Assembly (NCBI GenBank): GCA_034178965.1 | Contig: JAXFQM010000065.1 | Coordinates: 1 to 5,888 of the forward strand | From: Colimorpha sp034178965 | Lineage (GTDB): Bacteria > Bacteroidota > Bacteroidia > Bacteroidales > P3 | Length of the DNA stretch: 5,888 nt | Direction of reading: 5' to 3' | Shown here: in pieces, positions 1 through 5,394 of the stretch | How positions within the stretch are numbered: position 1 is the stretch's first letter | Layout of the letters: every line of letters begins with the position of its first letter | The notes under the pieces: generated by a model | What the model saw: the letters and a program-made list of their open reading frames with translations, nothing else | Told to the model about the DNA's origin: nothing | Databases searched by the model: none | Made by a program: the position numbers and the translations under genes

Positions 1-6
1 TTTTTT

Positions 7-30
7 AATGATTATCCGCAAAGAGGTGAT
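7..30. repeat. IS left terminal inverted repeat
   Basis: The first 12 bases (AATGATTATCCG) are a perfect inverted match to 1033-1044. A second block, GTGAT at 26-30, matches ATCAC at 1021-1025 in the same register. It contains the transposase stop codon (TAA on the minus strand, 12-14), so this IS end is partly coding sequence. Confidence 0.85.
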
Positions 31-965
31 GAATTGTAAGGCCTATGCTCGAAAGTTGGCCTGTATGCAATAGCAGCAATGACTAGCCGATCGAAGGTTT
101 TGTCTCCGAAATACATTCTATTGAACTTGTAGCAGAACTCGTCCAAGTACGATTGCAGGAATTCTTCCTTGATTCCGTGATACATGTCCTTTAGCAGGGC
201 TTTGGCATTGGATATTGCCAGATGAACCCAGGGGAGCACCTTTGGCGCATCCTTTCCGGGCACAGTTTGCCGTTCCGAGGAAGCAACAACTTTTTCCACT
301 CCGACATGGGATGTCAAATTGTCCATTATTACCATGGCTTCTCCGTTTATCGACTGTGCAGCCTCTGATTCAAACGTGCTTGATTTTAAGTCTAGAATAA
401 CCTTCATCTTGAGATGTCCGCACTTACGGCTCTTCTTGCCCTTCTTTGGCTCATCAACAAGCTCACTCTCTATCATGACCAATACCTTTGCCTTCCTTTG
501 GCTTCCGATGCCTCGCTTCAAAGGTGTGCCTTCCTCTATAGAATTATCTGTTGTGAAGTATCCTTCATCAAACTCAATGGTGTCGTTCAATCTGTATTCC
601 CCGTCTCTTTGCCCCATCACACTCCTGAGTTTGTGGAGCATTTCCCAGATAGGCTGATACCTTTTGTGCCCAAACTGGCGCTGCAGTTCAGCAGCCGAGA
701 ATGTCTTCTTTGTGGAGGTTAGAAGATGCATCGCTGTGAACCAATACACCAGGGACAGCTTGCTTCCATGCATCACCGTTCCGGATGTCAACGTTGTAAC
801 ATGATGGCACTCGCAGCAAATCCATCGCTGGTTATACTTGTCCCAACGATGCTTTTTGCCTCCACAATGGGGGCACACCATCCCCTCCTGCCCTCTGCGT
901 TCTTTGAGATATTGAACGCAATCTTCCTCTGTGCCAAAATTATTATTGAATTCGAGAAGTTTCAT
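12..965 (-). CDS. IS1595-family (ISXO2-like) transposase
   Basis: This 317-residue transposase catalyses excision and insertion of the surrounding IS. The N-terminal zinc ribbon has cysteines at 31 and 34 (CPHC) and at 50, 51 and 53 (CCEC), typical of the family and likely used for DNA binding. A helical stretch follows, then the DDE-type core. Candidate acidic catalytic residues are D133 in EFDEGYF, D215 in VIMDNLTSH and E276 in YLDEFCYKFNR. The conserved YLxEFxxxFNR block near the C terminus is diagnostic of ISXO2-like proteins. I chose the ATG at 963-965 because the frame's longer start at 1025 would put translation upstream of the promoter box and inside the right inverted repeat, and the extra 20 residues look unrelated to the family. 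The stop codon (12-14) lies inside the left inverted repeat. No frameshift is visible, so the enzyme could be active. Confidence 0.93.
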   Translation of the reverse strand: MKLLEFNNNFGTEEDCVQYLKERRGQEGMVCPHCGGKKHRWDKYNQRWICCECHHVTTLTSGTVMHGSKLSLVYWFTAMHLLTSTKKTFSAAELQRQFGHKRYQPIWEMLHKLRSVMGQRDGEYRLNDTIEFDEGYFTTDNSIEEGTPLKRGIGSQRKAKVLVMIESELVDEPKKGKKSRKCGHLKMKVILDLKSSTFESEAAQSINGEAMVIMDNLTSHVGVEKVVASSERQTVPGKDAPKVLPWVHLAISNAKALLKDMYHGIKEEFLQSYLDEFCYKFNRMYFGDKTFDRLVIAAIAYRPTFEHRPYNSSPLCG

Positions 966-984
966 TTCGATTTGTTTTGTGTTG

Positions 985-992
985 CAAAGATA
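985..992 (-). promoter_or_regulatory. Bacteroidetes-type -7 promoter box for the transposase
   Basis: The minus strand reads TATCTTTG here, an exact fit to the Bacteroidetes primary-sigma -7 consensus TAnnTTTG. It lies about 20 bases upstream of the chosen transposase ATG (963-965). The -33 element (consensus TTTG) is poorly matched: the region about 20 bases further upstream reads TTTTCG. The promoter position supports the shorter start of the transposase. Confidence 0.6.
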
Positions 993-1020
993 CGGAGAAT
1001 TTTTGAATCTGACGAAAAAA

Positions 1021-1044
1021 ATCACTTAATAACGGATAATCATT
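1021..1044. repeat. IS right terminal inverted repeat
   Basis: CGGATAATCATT at 1033-1044 is the exact reverse complement of the left end core, and ATCAC at 1021-1025 extends the similarity. It lies about 30 bp upstream of the -7 box of the transposase promoter, close to where a -33 element would be. Transposase binding here could therefore repress its own transcription (inference). Confidence 0.85.
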
Positions 1045-1238
1045 TATTTTTTTTCAATGTGATAATTTCCTTCCGTCCCAATGCCTAACTTACCTTATCG
1101 AGGAACTTGAACCCAAATTCATTTCCCAATAAGAAACGGCACCCTTGAAAGTCCCTCGTCGTACGTATGTTTGCATGGCGTAAATCCTTTTTTTATCTCT
1201 TTTATGCACACGAACCACGTTGCTGTAGCCTAACGCAT
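1045..1238. other. Spacer between IS and hydrolase gene; no convincing gene
   Basis: This stretch of 194 bp starts with a T-rich run beside the IS, which could be the target duplication, and ends just past the hydrolase stop codon. On the minus strand there is a short open frame with no plausible start, and a 28-codon ATG frame around 1084-1170; neither resembles a known protein. I see no strong stem followed by a T-tract that would serve as the hydrolase terminator. It is probably the original 3' flank of the hydrolase unit into which the IS inserted. Confidence 0.5.
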
Positions 1239-3062
1239 CTACATTTCTATCTCTTTCAGAGCATTCCAGCCTATGCCGTTCTTATAAACGCCGCTGGCCA
1301 AAATCCGGTGCGTGGGGGCGGTACGCGTCCACACCACGCGTATGCTGCGCGCGGTCTTATGCGTGACGAAGCCACCTTCCACCTTCCACATCACCTGCGC
1401 CACATAGGGCGAGGTGACGTGGAAATAGTGCTTGCTTTCGCCCACGCTTTCTATGGTTGCCGGTTGCGGTACCATCTCTTCGTAGAAGAACGACGCTATG
1501 GAGTCGGATATCATGTTAGCTACTTGGATATTCAGTTTGCCATTGTCCTTATGCGGCGCGTGGCCAGCTCCGTGCAAGGTGATGAGATGGGCTCTCCTGC
1601 CCGTCTCGAGTGAGCGGCGTGTGATGGCTGCGCTGCCATACAGTTTTCCTATCAGCATTTTTCCCACCTTCACATTGGCGTCGGAAAAGGCATACCCTTC
1701 ATCGTAGGGTACAACAGGATCCTCGTCGTCATGGAACGAAATAATGTCGGTTTGCGGGTTGTTACCCAACATATCAAGGGCGTTGACGGCGCCCCATAGG
1801 TTTGCCACAGCTCGAATGCGGAACGGCTCGGTCATAACGTTACCGCTTTGCGCCAAGCATCCCAAATTCTTCTTATTGATGCGGTTCCGCTGTTTTTCCG
1901 TAGGCATGTCGACCGTGTCGCCTTGTTCCAAAAGGCTTTGCAACACTCTTGCTTTTTGTCCCTTGCGGCCGAATCCGAACGTAGCATCGGGGCGGTCTTT
2001 GTCGGTCATGAATGCGAGGTTGAGTGCCGTAACGGCTCCCGCGCTGGTGCCGGCCACGAAGAGACGATCCTTGTCTATGCCAAACTTCTTGTCGTTGTGC
2101 ACCAAAAAGCGCATGGCAGCATGTGCATCCTGCACCGACATGTAGCAAGCGCGGACGAAATCGTCCTTCGTCGGCATGAACCCCATGCGGTAGTCAATGC
2201 TGGCGCACACGTATCCCATCGAGGCGAAATGTTTGCACCAATTGACGATGGCATAGTCGTCCTTTCCGCCCACGTAGAATGCGCCTCCGTGGATGAAGAG
2301 AATGAAAGGCGCATCGGAAAGCGGTGCATTTGTTTCATTGGAAACAGGCTGGTAGAGATCCAACCGCAACGGCAGGTACTTCATGGCGGTAGTCTGTGCA
2401 ATACCATTGAACGCCGCCTTGGCATAATTGTGACTCTCATCCCATTCTTTGCTGGTCCAATAGCCCTCGCTTTTGCCGTAAAGAATATCGGGCGTGACGC
2501 GCACTTTGTAGAGTCCCTTTCTATATCTATTATCCACCACGATAGAATATTCGGGGTCTGTATAACTGTCCGCTTTAAAGCGGTATGTCTTATCATTTTT
2601 GTCTGTCAAAAGATGCTCTTCCCCATCCACATAGCCCCGCAACATGATGGACCCATTCTTGAAGCGGTACTCCTTATCACCCAGTTTCAAGTGGTTGGAA
2701 AAGATGCGCGTGACAAAATCGAAGGGCACTGGCACCAATTCCTCCCTTCCCCCTTGTGTAATATAGGCGTATCCGCGAACGTGCGCACCCGATATTTCTT
2801 GTACCTCCACAAAGGCTGTGTCGCCATCCACCGTCACCAAATACCTTTCGCCTTCGCGTAGGTCGTGGTGTCCTTCGGTTTCTTCGTCAACCTTTTCTTT
2901 TGGCAGCTCTATTTTTTCCTGCTGGTCGATGACGATGGTGTCTTGACCTTGTTTTTCAGTAGGATTGCCGCATTTAGACGTCAGACCCCAAAAGACAGCC
3001 GCTGCGGCGCCCAGCCCCAGCAGGACGATTAGAATAAGAGATATTGCGTGGTTGCGCTTCAT
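1239..3062 (-). CDS. Membrane-anchored or exported alpha/beta-hydrolase (carboxylesterase/lipase-like) with extra N- and C-terminal domains
   Basis: This 607-aa protein is predicted to hydrolyse an ester bond outside the cytoplasm. A short basic N terminus (MKRNH) precedes a hydrophobic helix at about 7-27, acting as signal anchor or signal peptide. C31 follows it, but LTSKC is a poor lipobox, so lipoprotein status is doubtful. Residues about 65-235 are beta-rich and not recognised. The catalytic domain runs from about 238 to 530: oxyanion-hole HGG at 258-260, nucleophile elbow GTSAG with S340, likely acid D448 in EDPVVPY, and base H501 in HGAGHAPH. This order and spacing match the COG0657/BD-FAE-like esterase group. 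Residues about 534-607 resemble the Ig/PKD-like beta modules common in Bacteroidetes secreted proteins (WKVEGG, SIRVVW, GVYKNGIGWN). The start codon overlaps the stop of the 39-codon ORF upstream (ATGA), suggesting translational coupling. Substrate is unknown; an acetyl- or feruloyl-type carbohydrate esterase, a lipase and a peptidase-like hydrolase all remain possible. Confidence 0.85.
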   Translation of the reverse strand: MKRNHAISLILIVLLGLGAAAAVFWGLTSKCGNPTEKQGQDTIVIDQQEKIELPKEKVDEETEGHHDLREGERYLVTVDGDTAFVEVQEISGAHVRGYAYITQGGREELVPVPFDFVTRIFSNHLKLGDKEYRFKNGSIMLRGYVDGEEHLLTDKNDKTYRFKADSYTDPEYSIVVDNRYRKGLYKVRVTPDILYGKSEGYWTSKEWDESHNYAKAAFNGIAQTTAMKYLPLRLDLYQPVSNETNAPLSDAPFILFIHGGAFYVGGKDDYAIVNWCKHFASMGYVCASIDYRMGFMPTKDDFVRACYMSVQDAHAAMRFLVHNDKKFGIDKDRLFVAGTSAGAVTALNLAFMTDKDRPDATFGFGRKGQKARVLQSLLEQGDTVDMPTEKQRNRINKKNLGCLAQSGNVMTEPFRIRAVANLWGAVNALDMLGNNPQTDIISFHDDEDPVVPYDEGYAFSDANVKVGKMLIGKLYGSAAITRRSLETGRRAHLITLHGAGHAPHKDNGKLNIQVANMISDSIASFFYEEMVPQPATIESVGESKHYFHVTSPYVAQVMWKVEGGFVTHKTARSIRVVWTRTAPTHRILASGVYKNGIGWNALKEIEM

Positions 3063-3178
3063 GTTTCTTTGTTATTTCCCCCAAAAATCGCGAATAAGAC
3101 ACCGCTGCCATCCCGTTTGGCAACAGGGCCGATGGGAGGCACTGGCAACCCTTGGCCGCCCGTGCCTCCAGGTGGCAT
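3059..3178 (-). CDS. Candidate 39-aa Pro/Gly-rich small protein, coupled to both neighbours
   Basis: A frame of 39 codons plus stop fills exactly the gap between the DUF5606 gene and the hydrolase gene. Its ATG (3178-3176) shares one base with the upstream TGA (TGATG). Its TGA (3061-3059) overlaps the downstream ATG (ATGA). Both junctions are classic stop/start overlaps of translationally coupled operons. The product begins MPPGGTGGQGLPVPPIGP, is rich in Pro and Gly over the first half, then has a KRDG turn, a short hydrophobic stretch (VLFAIFGG) and a polar tail (NNKET). There is no clear signal peptide or transmembrane helix, and I recognise no family. Alternatives are an untranslated spacer with a chance open frame, or a leader whose translation simply delivers ribosomes to the hydrolase start. 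Confidence is moderate because short open frames are common; the double overlap is the main support. Confidence 0.45.
   Translation of the reverse strand: MPPGGTGGQGLPVPPIGPVAKRDGSGVLFAIFGGNNKET
3135..3169 (-). repeat. Inverted repeat (8-bp perfect stem) inside the small ORF
   Basis: GGAGGCAC (3135-3142) pairs perfectly with GTGCCTCC (3162-3169). After one mismatch, GGC (3144-3146) pairs with GCC (3158-3160), leaving an 11-nt loop. The GC-rich hairpin would form in the mRNA between the DUF5606 and hydrolase genes. No T-run follows on the minus strand, so it is not a standard intrinsic terminator. It may modulate expression or RNA stability, or merely reflect repeated Pro/Gly codons. Confidence 0.45.
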
Positions 3179-3624
3179 CAATCCTTGGCTCCGCTATCCT
3201 CCTGTGGCTTCTCAGCCGTCTCCTCCTTCATCTCTTCCAAATCCACCTTTCCTGCCGCTTGGAGAATGTTGTACCAGCCATAGAGTTTCTTCAAGTCGCT
3301 GGCATGGATGCGTTCTTTGTCGCAGTTGGGCAGCACGTGGCTCAAGTAGTCAAACATCTCCTTGTTTCCGGCTTTCTTGGGGTCAAAGGGAACCTCCTTG
3401 CCGTCTTCTTTGCGGTATATGTTTTGGAATATCTCACGCAAGGGCACGTCACGTTCTTCGCCATACATGGTGATTTCGTTCAACGAACTTAACGGCTGGT
3501 TCGCAAATACAGGCATGCGTTTGTGGTCTACAAGCGATTCCACCACGGCGCCGCGGCGGCTATTCGACAGCATCTCATAGATGCCAGGCTTGCCAGGGAT
3601 GGCAACAATTTTACTTAAATCCAT
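3178..3624 (-). CDS. DUF5606 domain-containing protein
   Basis: This 148-aa, soluble, probably cytoplasmic protein is of unknown function. The N-terminal half shows the hallmarks of the Bacteroidetes DUF5606 family: an opening like LSKIVAIPGKPGIYEM (3-18), then VVESLVDHKRMPVFA (27-41), SLNEITMY (47-54) and VPLREIFQNI (60-69). Residues about 78-124 form a helical second module (MFDYLSHVLPNCDKERIHAS, then DLKKLYGWYNIL), as usually found attached to this domain. The last 20 residues are a charged, likely disordered tail (KEETAEKPQEDSG). There is no signal peptide or membrane segment, and no catalytic motif is evident. The start is set by the conserved N terminus beginning right at the ATG. It is the first gene of the minus-strand unit, and its TGA overlaps the ATG of the 39-codon ORF. 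Family assignment is from memory of the conserved pattern. Confidence 0.85.
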   Translation of the reverse strand: MDLSKIVAIPGKPGIYEMLSNSRRGAVVESLVDHKRMPVFANQPLSSLNEITMYGEERDVPLREIFQNIYRKEDGKEVPFDPKKAGNKEMFDYLSHVLPNCDKERIHASDLKKLYGWYNILQAAGKVDLEEMKEETAEKPQEDSGAKD

Positions 3625-3638
3625 CGGTATATAATTTT

Positions 3639-3650
3639 AGTATATATACT
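3639..3650. promoter_or_regulatory. AT-rich 12-bp perfect palindrome upstream of the DUF5606 gene
   Basis: AGTATATATACT is a perfect palindrome lying 15-26 bases before the DUF5606 start codon, within an AT-rich stretch. It could be an operator or part of the promoter. No exact TAnnTTTG box is present here; the nearest approach is a T-run ending in TTTG at about 3662-3674 on the minus strand. Function is not shown by sequence alone. Confidence 0.3.
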
Positions 3651-3750
3651 ATACGCACACAGCAAAAAAATAGTATTCAACATTCAGGAATTAAGAAAAT
3701 TTATGACAGGGAGAACTAGGCATTGTGGCAAGTCCCGCTATCAGCAGAAA

Positions 3751-3772
3751 CATGTCGGTTAGGATAGACATG
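3751..3772. repeat. Short inverted repeat in the divergent intergenic region
   Basis: CATGTC (3751-3756) and GACATG (3767-3772) are perfect inverted copies separated by 10 bases. They lie between the divergently transcribed DUF5606 and C-S lyase genes, a position and spacing that would suit a dimeric regulator's operator. The arms are only 6 bp, so chance is a real alternative. The rest of the intergenic stretch 3625-3855 holds no convincing gene. Confidence 0.3.
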
Positions 3773-3855
3773 GCTGGCAAGAAGAAAATGCACCTACCGC
3801 AATTTTTCAGCCAAAAGTGCGTTAATATTTATATATAGCTTTAAAATACAGCGAT

Positions 3856-5055
3856 ATGAGCAAGTTCAATTTTGAAGAAAAAATAAATCGCCGCGGCACT
3901 GCTTGCGTCAAGCACGATGGCGTATTCCAAGCCTTCGGCTTGGAGAAGACGGACGATGCGATGCCCATGTGGGTGGCAGACATGGACTTCCGTTCACCCC
4001 GTTTCGTAATGGATGCCATTCGGCAGCGCGCCAACCACGAGGTGCTGGGATATACCTACGCCAACGCGGCCTATTGGAAAGCTGTCCTCTGGTGGCTATC
4101 GCATCGCTACGGAATCGCCGCACACCACGATGAACTACACTTCGTCCCAGGCATCGTGGCGGGCATCTCGTTTGTCCTACAAGCCTTTACCAACATTGGC
4201 GACGGCGTGTTGGTCACCACTCCTGTCTATCCCCCATTCATTGACATACCTCGCAGCAGCGGGCGTCGCTTGGAATGCTCGGGGCTGGTGGAGAATGCGG
4301 GCCGGTTTACATTGGACTTTGACGACTTCGAACGCAAGGCGGCGCGTTGTCGCCTATTCATCTTCAGCAACCCCCACAATCCTGGCGGCACAGTATGGCG
4401 ACGGGAGGAACTGCTGCGCATCTCCGAAATATGCGACAAGCATGGCCTGCTGGTGATTGCTGATGAAATCCACGCCGACCTCACATTTCCTGGCTTCCAT
4501 CATGTGAGTTACTCCACCGTGTCTTCTGCGGCGCGCAGCCACAGCGTCACCTTCATTGCACCCAGTAAGACGTTCAACATAGCAGGCTTGGGCAGCAGCG
4601 TGTGTTATTGCCCCGATCCCGACCTGCGGAAACGTTTCTTTGAAGGTTATTTGGAAACATACAAAGTGGCGGAGGGCAATGTGTTTGCCTATACGGGCGC
4701 GGCAGCCGCTTTTACCCCCGAGGGAGAAGAGTGGCTTGACGGATTGTTGGAATACCTTCAAGAAAGCGTGCACTACATGCGTCAGTATTGTGGTCAGCAT
4801 TTGCCGAGAGTGCGGGTACTTTATCCCGAAGCTTCATTCTTGGCCTGGATGGATTTTGGCGGTTACGGCCTACCACATAGCGAAATGCGCAATCTGCTGT
4901 ATCGGAAGGCCAAGGTGATCCTAAACGACGGAGCCGATTTCGCACCTGACGGAGAAAACGACAGTTTGTGTGCCAACCACTTCAGACTCAACTTCGGATG
5001 TCCACAAAGTGTGTTGGTAGAGGCCTTGGAGAGAATCAAAACAGCATTGAAATGA
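3856..5055 (+). CDS. MalY/PatB-family PLP-dependent cystathionine beta-lyase (C-S lyase)
   Basis: This 399-aa cytoplasmic fold-type I aminotransferase-like enzyme is predicted to cleave C-S bonds: cystathionine to homocysteine, pyruvate and ammonia, and possibly cysteine to hydrogen sulfide. The N terminus (FNFEEKINRRGTACVKHD) follows the family pattern, with His19 where a Trp is usual. MPMWVADMDF (36-45) is a family signature. Cofactor-site residues visible are Y125 (TPVYPPF), N175 (SNPHNPGG), D203 (ADEIHADL, pairs with the pyridine nitrogen), the Schiff-base lysine K238 (APSKTFNIAGLG), and R377 (HFRLNFGCP, substrate carboxylate). Length and all key residues are intact, so it should be active. 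The ATG was chosen because the conserved N terminus starts there; no Shine-Dalgarno sequence is evident. It is monocistronic on the plus strand, divergent from the DUF5606 gene and convergent with xseB. Whether it serves methionine synthesis or cysteine degradation cannot be decided here. Confidence 0.93.
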   Translation: MSKFNFEEKINRRGTACVKHDGVFQAFGLEKTDDAMPMWVADMDFRSPRFVMDAIRQRANHEVLGYTYANAAYWKAVLWWLSHRYGIAAHHDELHFVPGIVAGISFVLQAFTNIGDGVLVTTPVYPPFIDIPRSSGRRLECSGLVENAGRFTLDFDDFERKAARCRLFIFSNPHNPGGTVWRREELLRISEICDKHGLLVIADEIHADLTFPGFHHVSYSTVSSAARSHSVTFIAPSKTFNIAGLGSSVCYCPDPDLRKRFFEGYLETYKVAEGNVFAYTGAAAAFTPEGEEWLDGLLEYLQESVHYMRQYCGQHLPRVRVLYPEASFLAWMDFGGYGLPHSEMRNLLYRKAKVILNDGADFAPDGENDSLCANHFRLNFGCPQSVLVEALERIKTALK

Positions 5056-5092
5056 CTGCTGACGAGGGGGGGGCTTCCACCTTACTGCCGCT

Positions 5093-5131
5093 TTGGAGCA
5101 TTCTTTAGGTAAAACACACCTTCTCCTCCAA
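5093..5131. terminator. Possible weak bidirectional terminator between convergent genes
   Basis: TTGGAG (5093-5098) pairs with CTCCAA (5126-5131), and AGGT (5107-5110) with ACCT (5118-5121) closes an inner stem, with unpaired bases between. It lies in the 98-bp gap where the C-S lyase and xseB transcripts converge, where a terminator is expected. The stems are interrupted and only a partial T-rich stretch follows on the plus strand, so the call is weak. Confidence 0.25.
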
Positions 5132-5153
5132 TGCTTTCTTGAGACAAGCGCCT

Positions 5154-5351
5154 TTATTCCGCCGACTCATTCTTAATAAATTGCGAGACATCCTCCTCCA
5201 CTCGCGTCAACTTTTGCTGGCAAAAGGCTATGAGTTCCTGTGCGCGTCTCACTTTTTGCGACAATTGGTCAATATCGATGTCCGAGCCGTCGAGATAGGA
5301 CATGATTTCCTTCAGTTCCGCGTATGCTTTCTCGTAGGTTTGTTCTTCCAT
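5154..5351 (-). CDS. xseB: Exodeoxyribonuclease VII small subunit
   Basis: This 65-aa acidic helical protein is the regulatory subunit of exonuclease VII, which degrades single-stranded DNA from either end to oligonucleotides. It matches the usual size (about 60-80 aa) and the family pattern: YEKAYAELKEIMSYLDG near the N terminus, then DIDQLSQKVRRAQELIAFCQQKL, where Leu-rich helices form the hairpin that binds the large subunit's coiled-coil region. A short tail ends in NESAE. It lies 43 bp downstream of the gene for the large subunit on the same strand, the normal xseA-xseB arrangement. The start ATG (5349-5351) gives the standard family N terminus. Confidence 0.93.
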   Translation of the reverse strand: MEEQTYEKAYAELKEIMSYLDGSDIDIDQLSQKVRRAQELIAFCQQKLTRVEEDVSQFIKNESAE

Positions 5352-5394
5352 TGGTATAAGGTCTTGATGTGTTGGATTTTGTTCTTATCTACCA

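Larger units (their letters stand above)
7..1044 (-). mobile_element. Complete IS1595-family insertion sequence, about 1038 bp
   Basis: This is a single-gene insertion sequence delimited by imperfect terminal inverted repeats. The outermost 12 bases of the left end (AATGATTATCCG, 7-18) recur perfectly as the reverse complement at 1033-1044. The match continues inward with 7 of the next 12 positions identical, including GTGAT, giving about 19 of 24 overall. The enclosed gene encodes an ISXO2-like transposase, and the length fits the compact members of IS1595. That family makes 8-bp target duplications. The 8 bases after the right end (1045-1052) are TATTTTTT, and the only 6 bases available before the left end are TTTTTT, matching the last six of that octamer. 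The T-rich context makes this agreement weak evidence by itself. Transposase orientation is minus. Confidence 0.85.

Noticed and set aside
966..1025. Twenty-residue N-terminal extension of the transposase from the ATG at 1025
   Set aside because: It would cover the TATCTTTG promoter box and run into the right inverted repeat. The residues look like translated promoter DNA, whereas the ATG at 963-965 gives a natural family start.
1084..1170. 28-codon minus-strand frame between the IS and the hydrolase gene (contains YVRRGTFKGAVSYWEMNLG)
   Set aside because: It has no known family, promoter or partner, and could be chance. It might be a remnant of a gene broken before the IS insertion, but nothing in the sequence shows this.
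1848..2861. Long plus-strand open frame (337 codons) opposite the hydrolase gene
   Set aside because: It is fully antisense to a gene with a clear signal anchor and catalytic motifs. Its translation shows no recognisable domain and is a by-product of the codon use of the real gene.
3048..3492. Plus-strand Pro-rich open frames opposite the DUF5606 gene and small ORF
   Set aside because: They are antisense shadows; the proline/glycine-rich look comes from the complementary strand of the GC-rich small ORF.
3752..3838. 28-codon plus-strand frame upstream of the C-S lyase (contains MAGKKKMHLP)
   Set aside because: It overlaps the candidate operator, ends in AT-rich promoter-like DNA, and has no recognisable similarity or start signal. 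It is probably intergenic noise.
3836..3843. TAGCTTTA as a -7 promoter box for the C-S lyase gene
   Set aside because: It misses the TAnnTTTG consensus by one base and would leave almost no 5' leader before the ATG at 3856; no -33 box is evident at the right distance.
5105..5170. 21-codon frame overlapping the end of xseB (begins MSRRNKG)
   Set aside because: It is very short, with no family resemblance and no independent support; an out-of-frame start at the end of xseB is easily due to chance.
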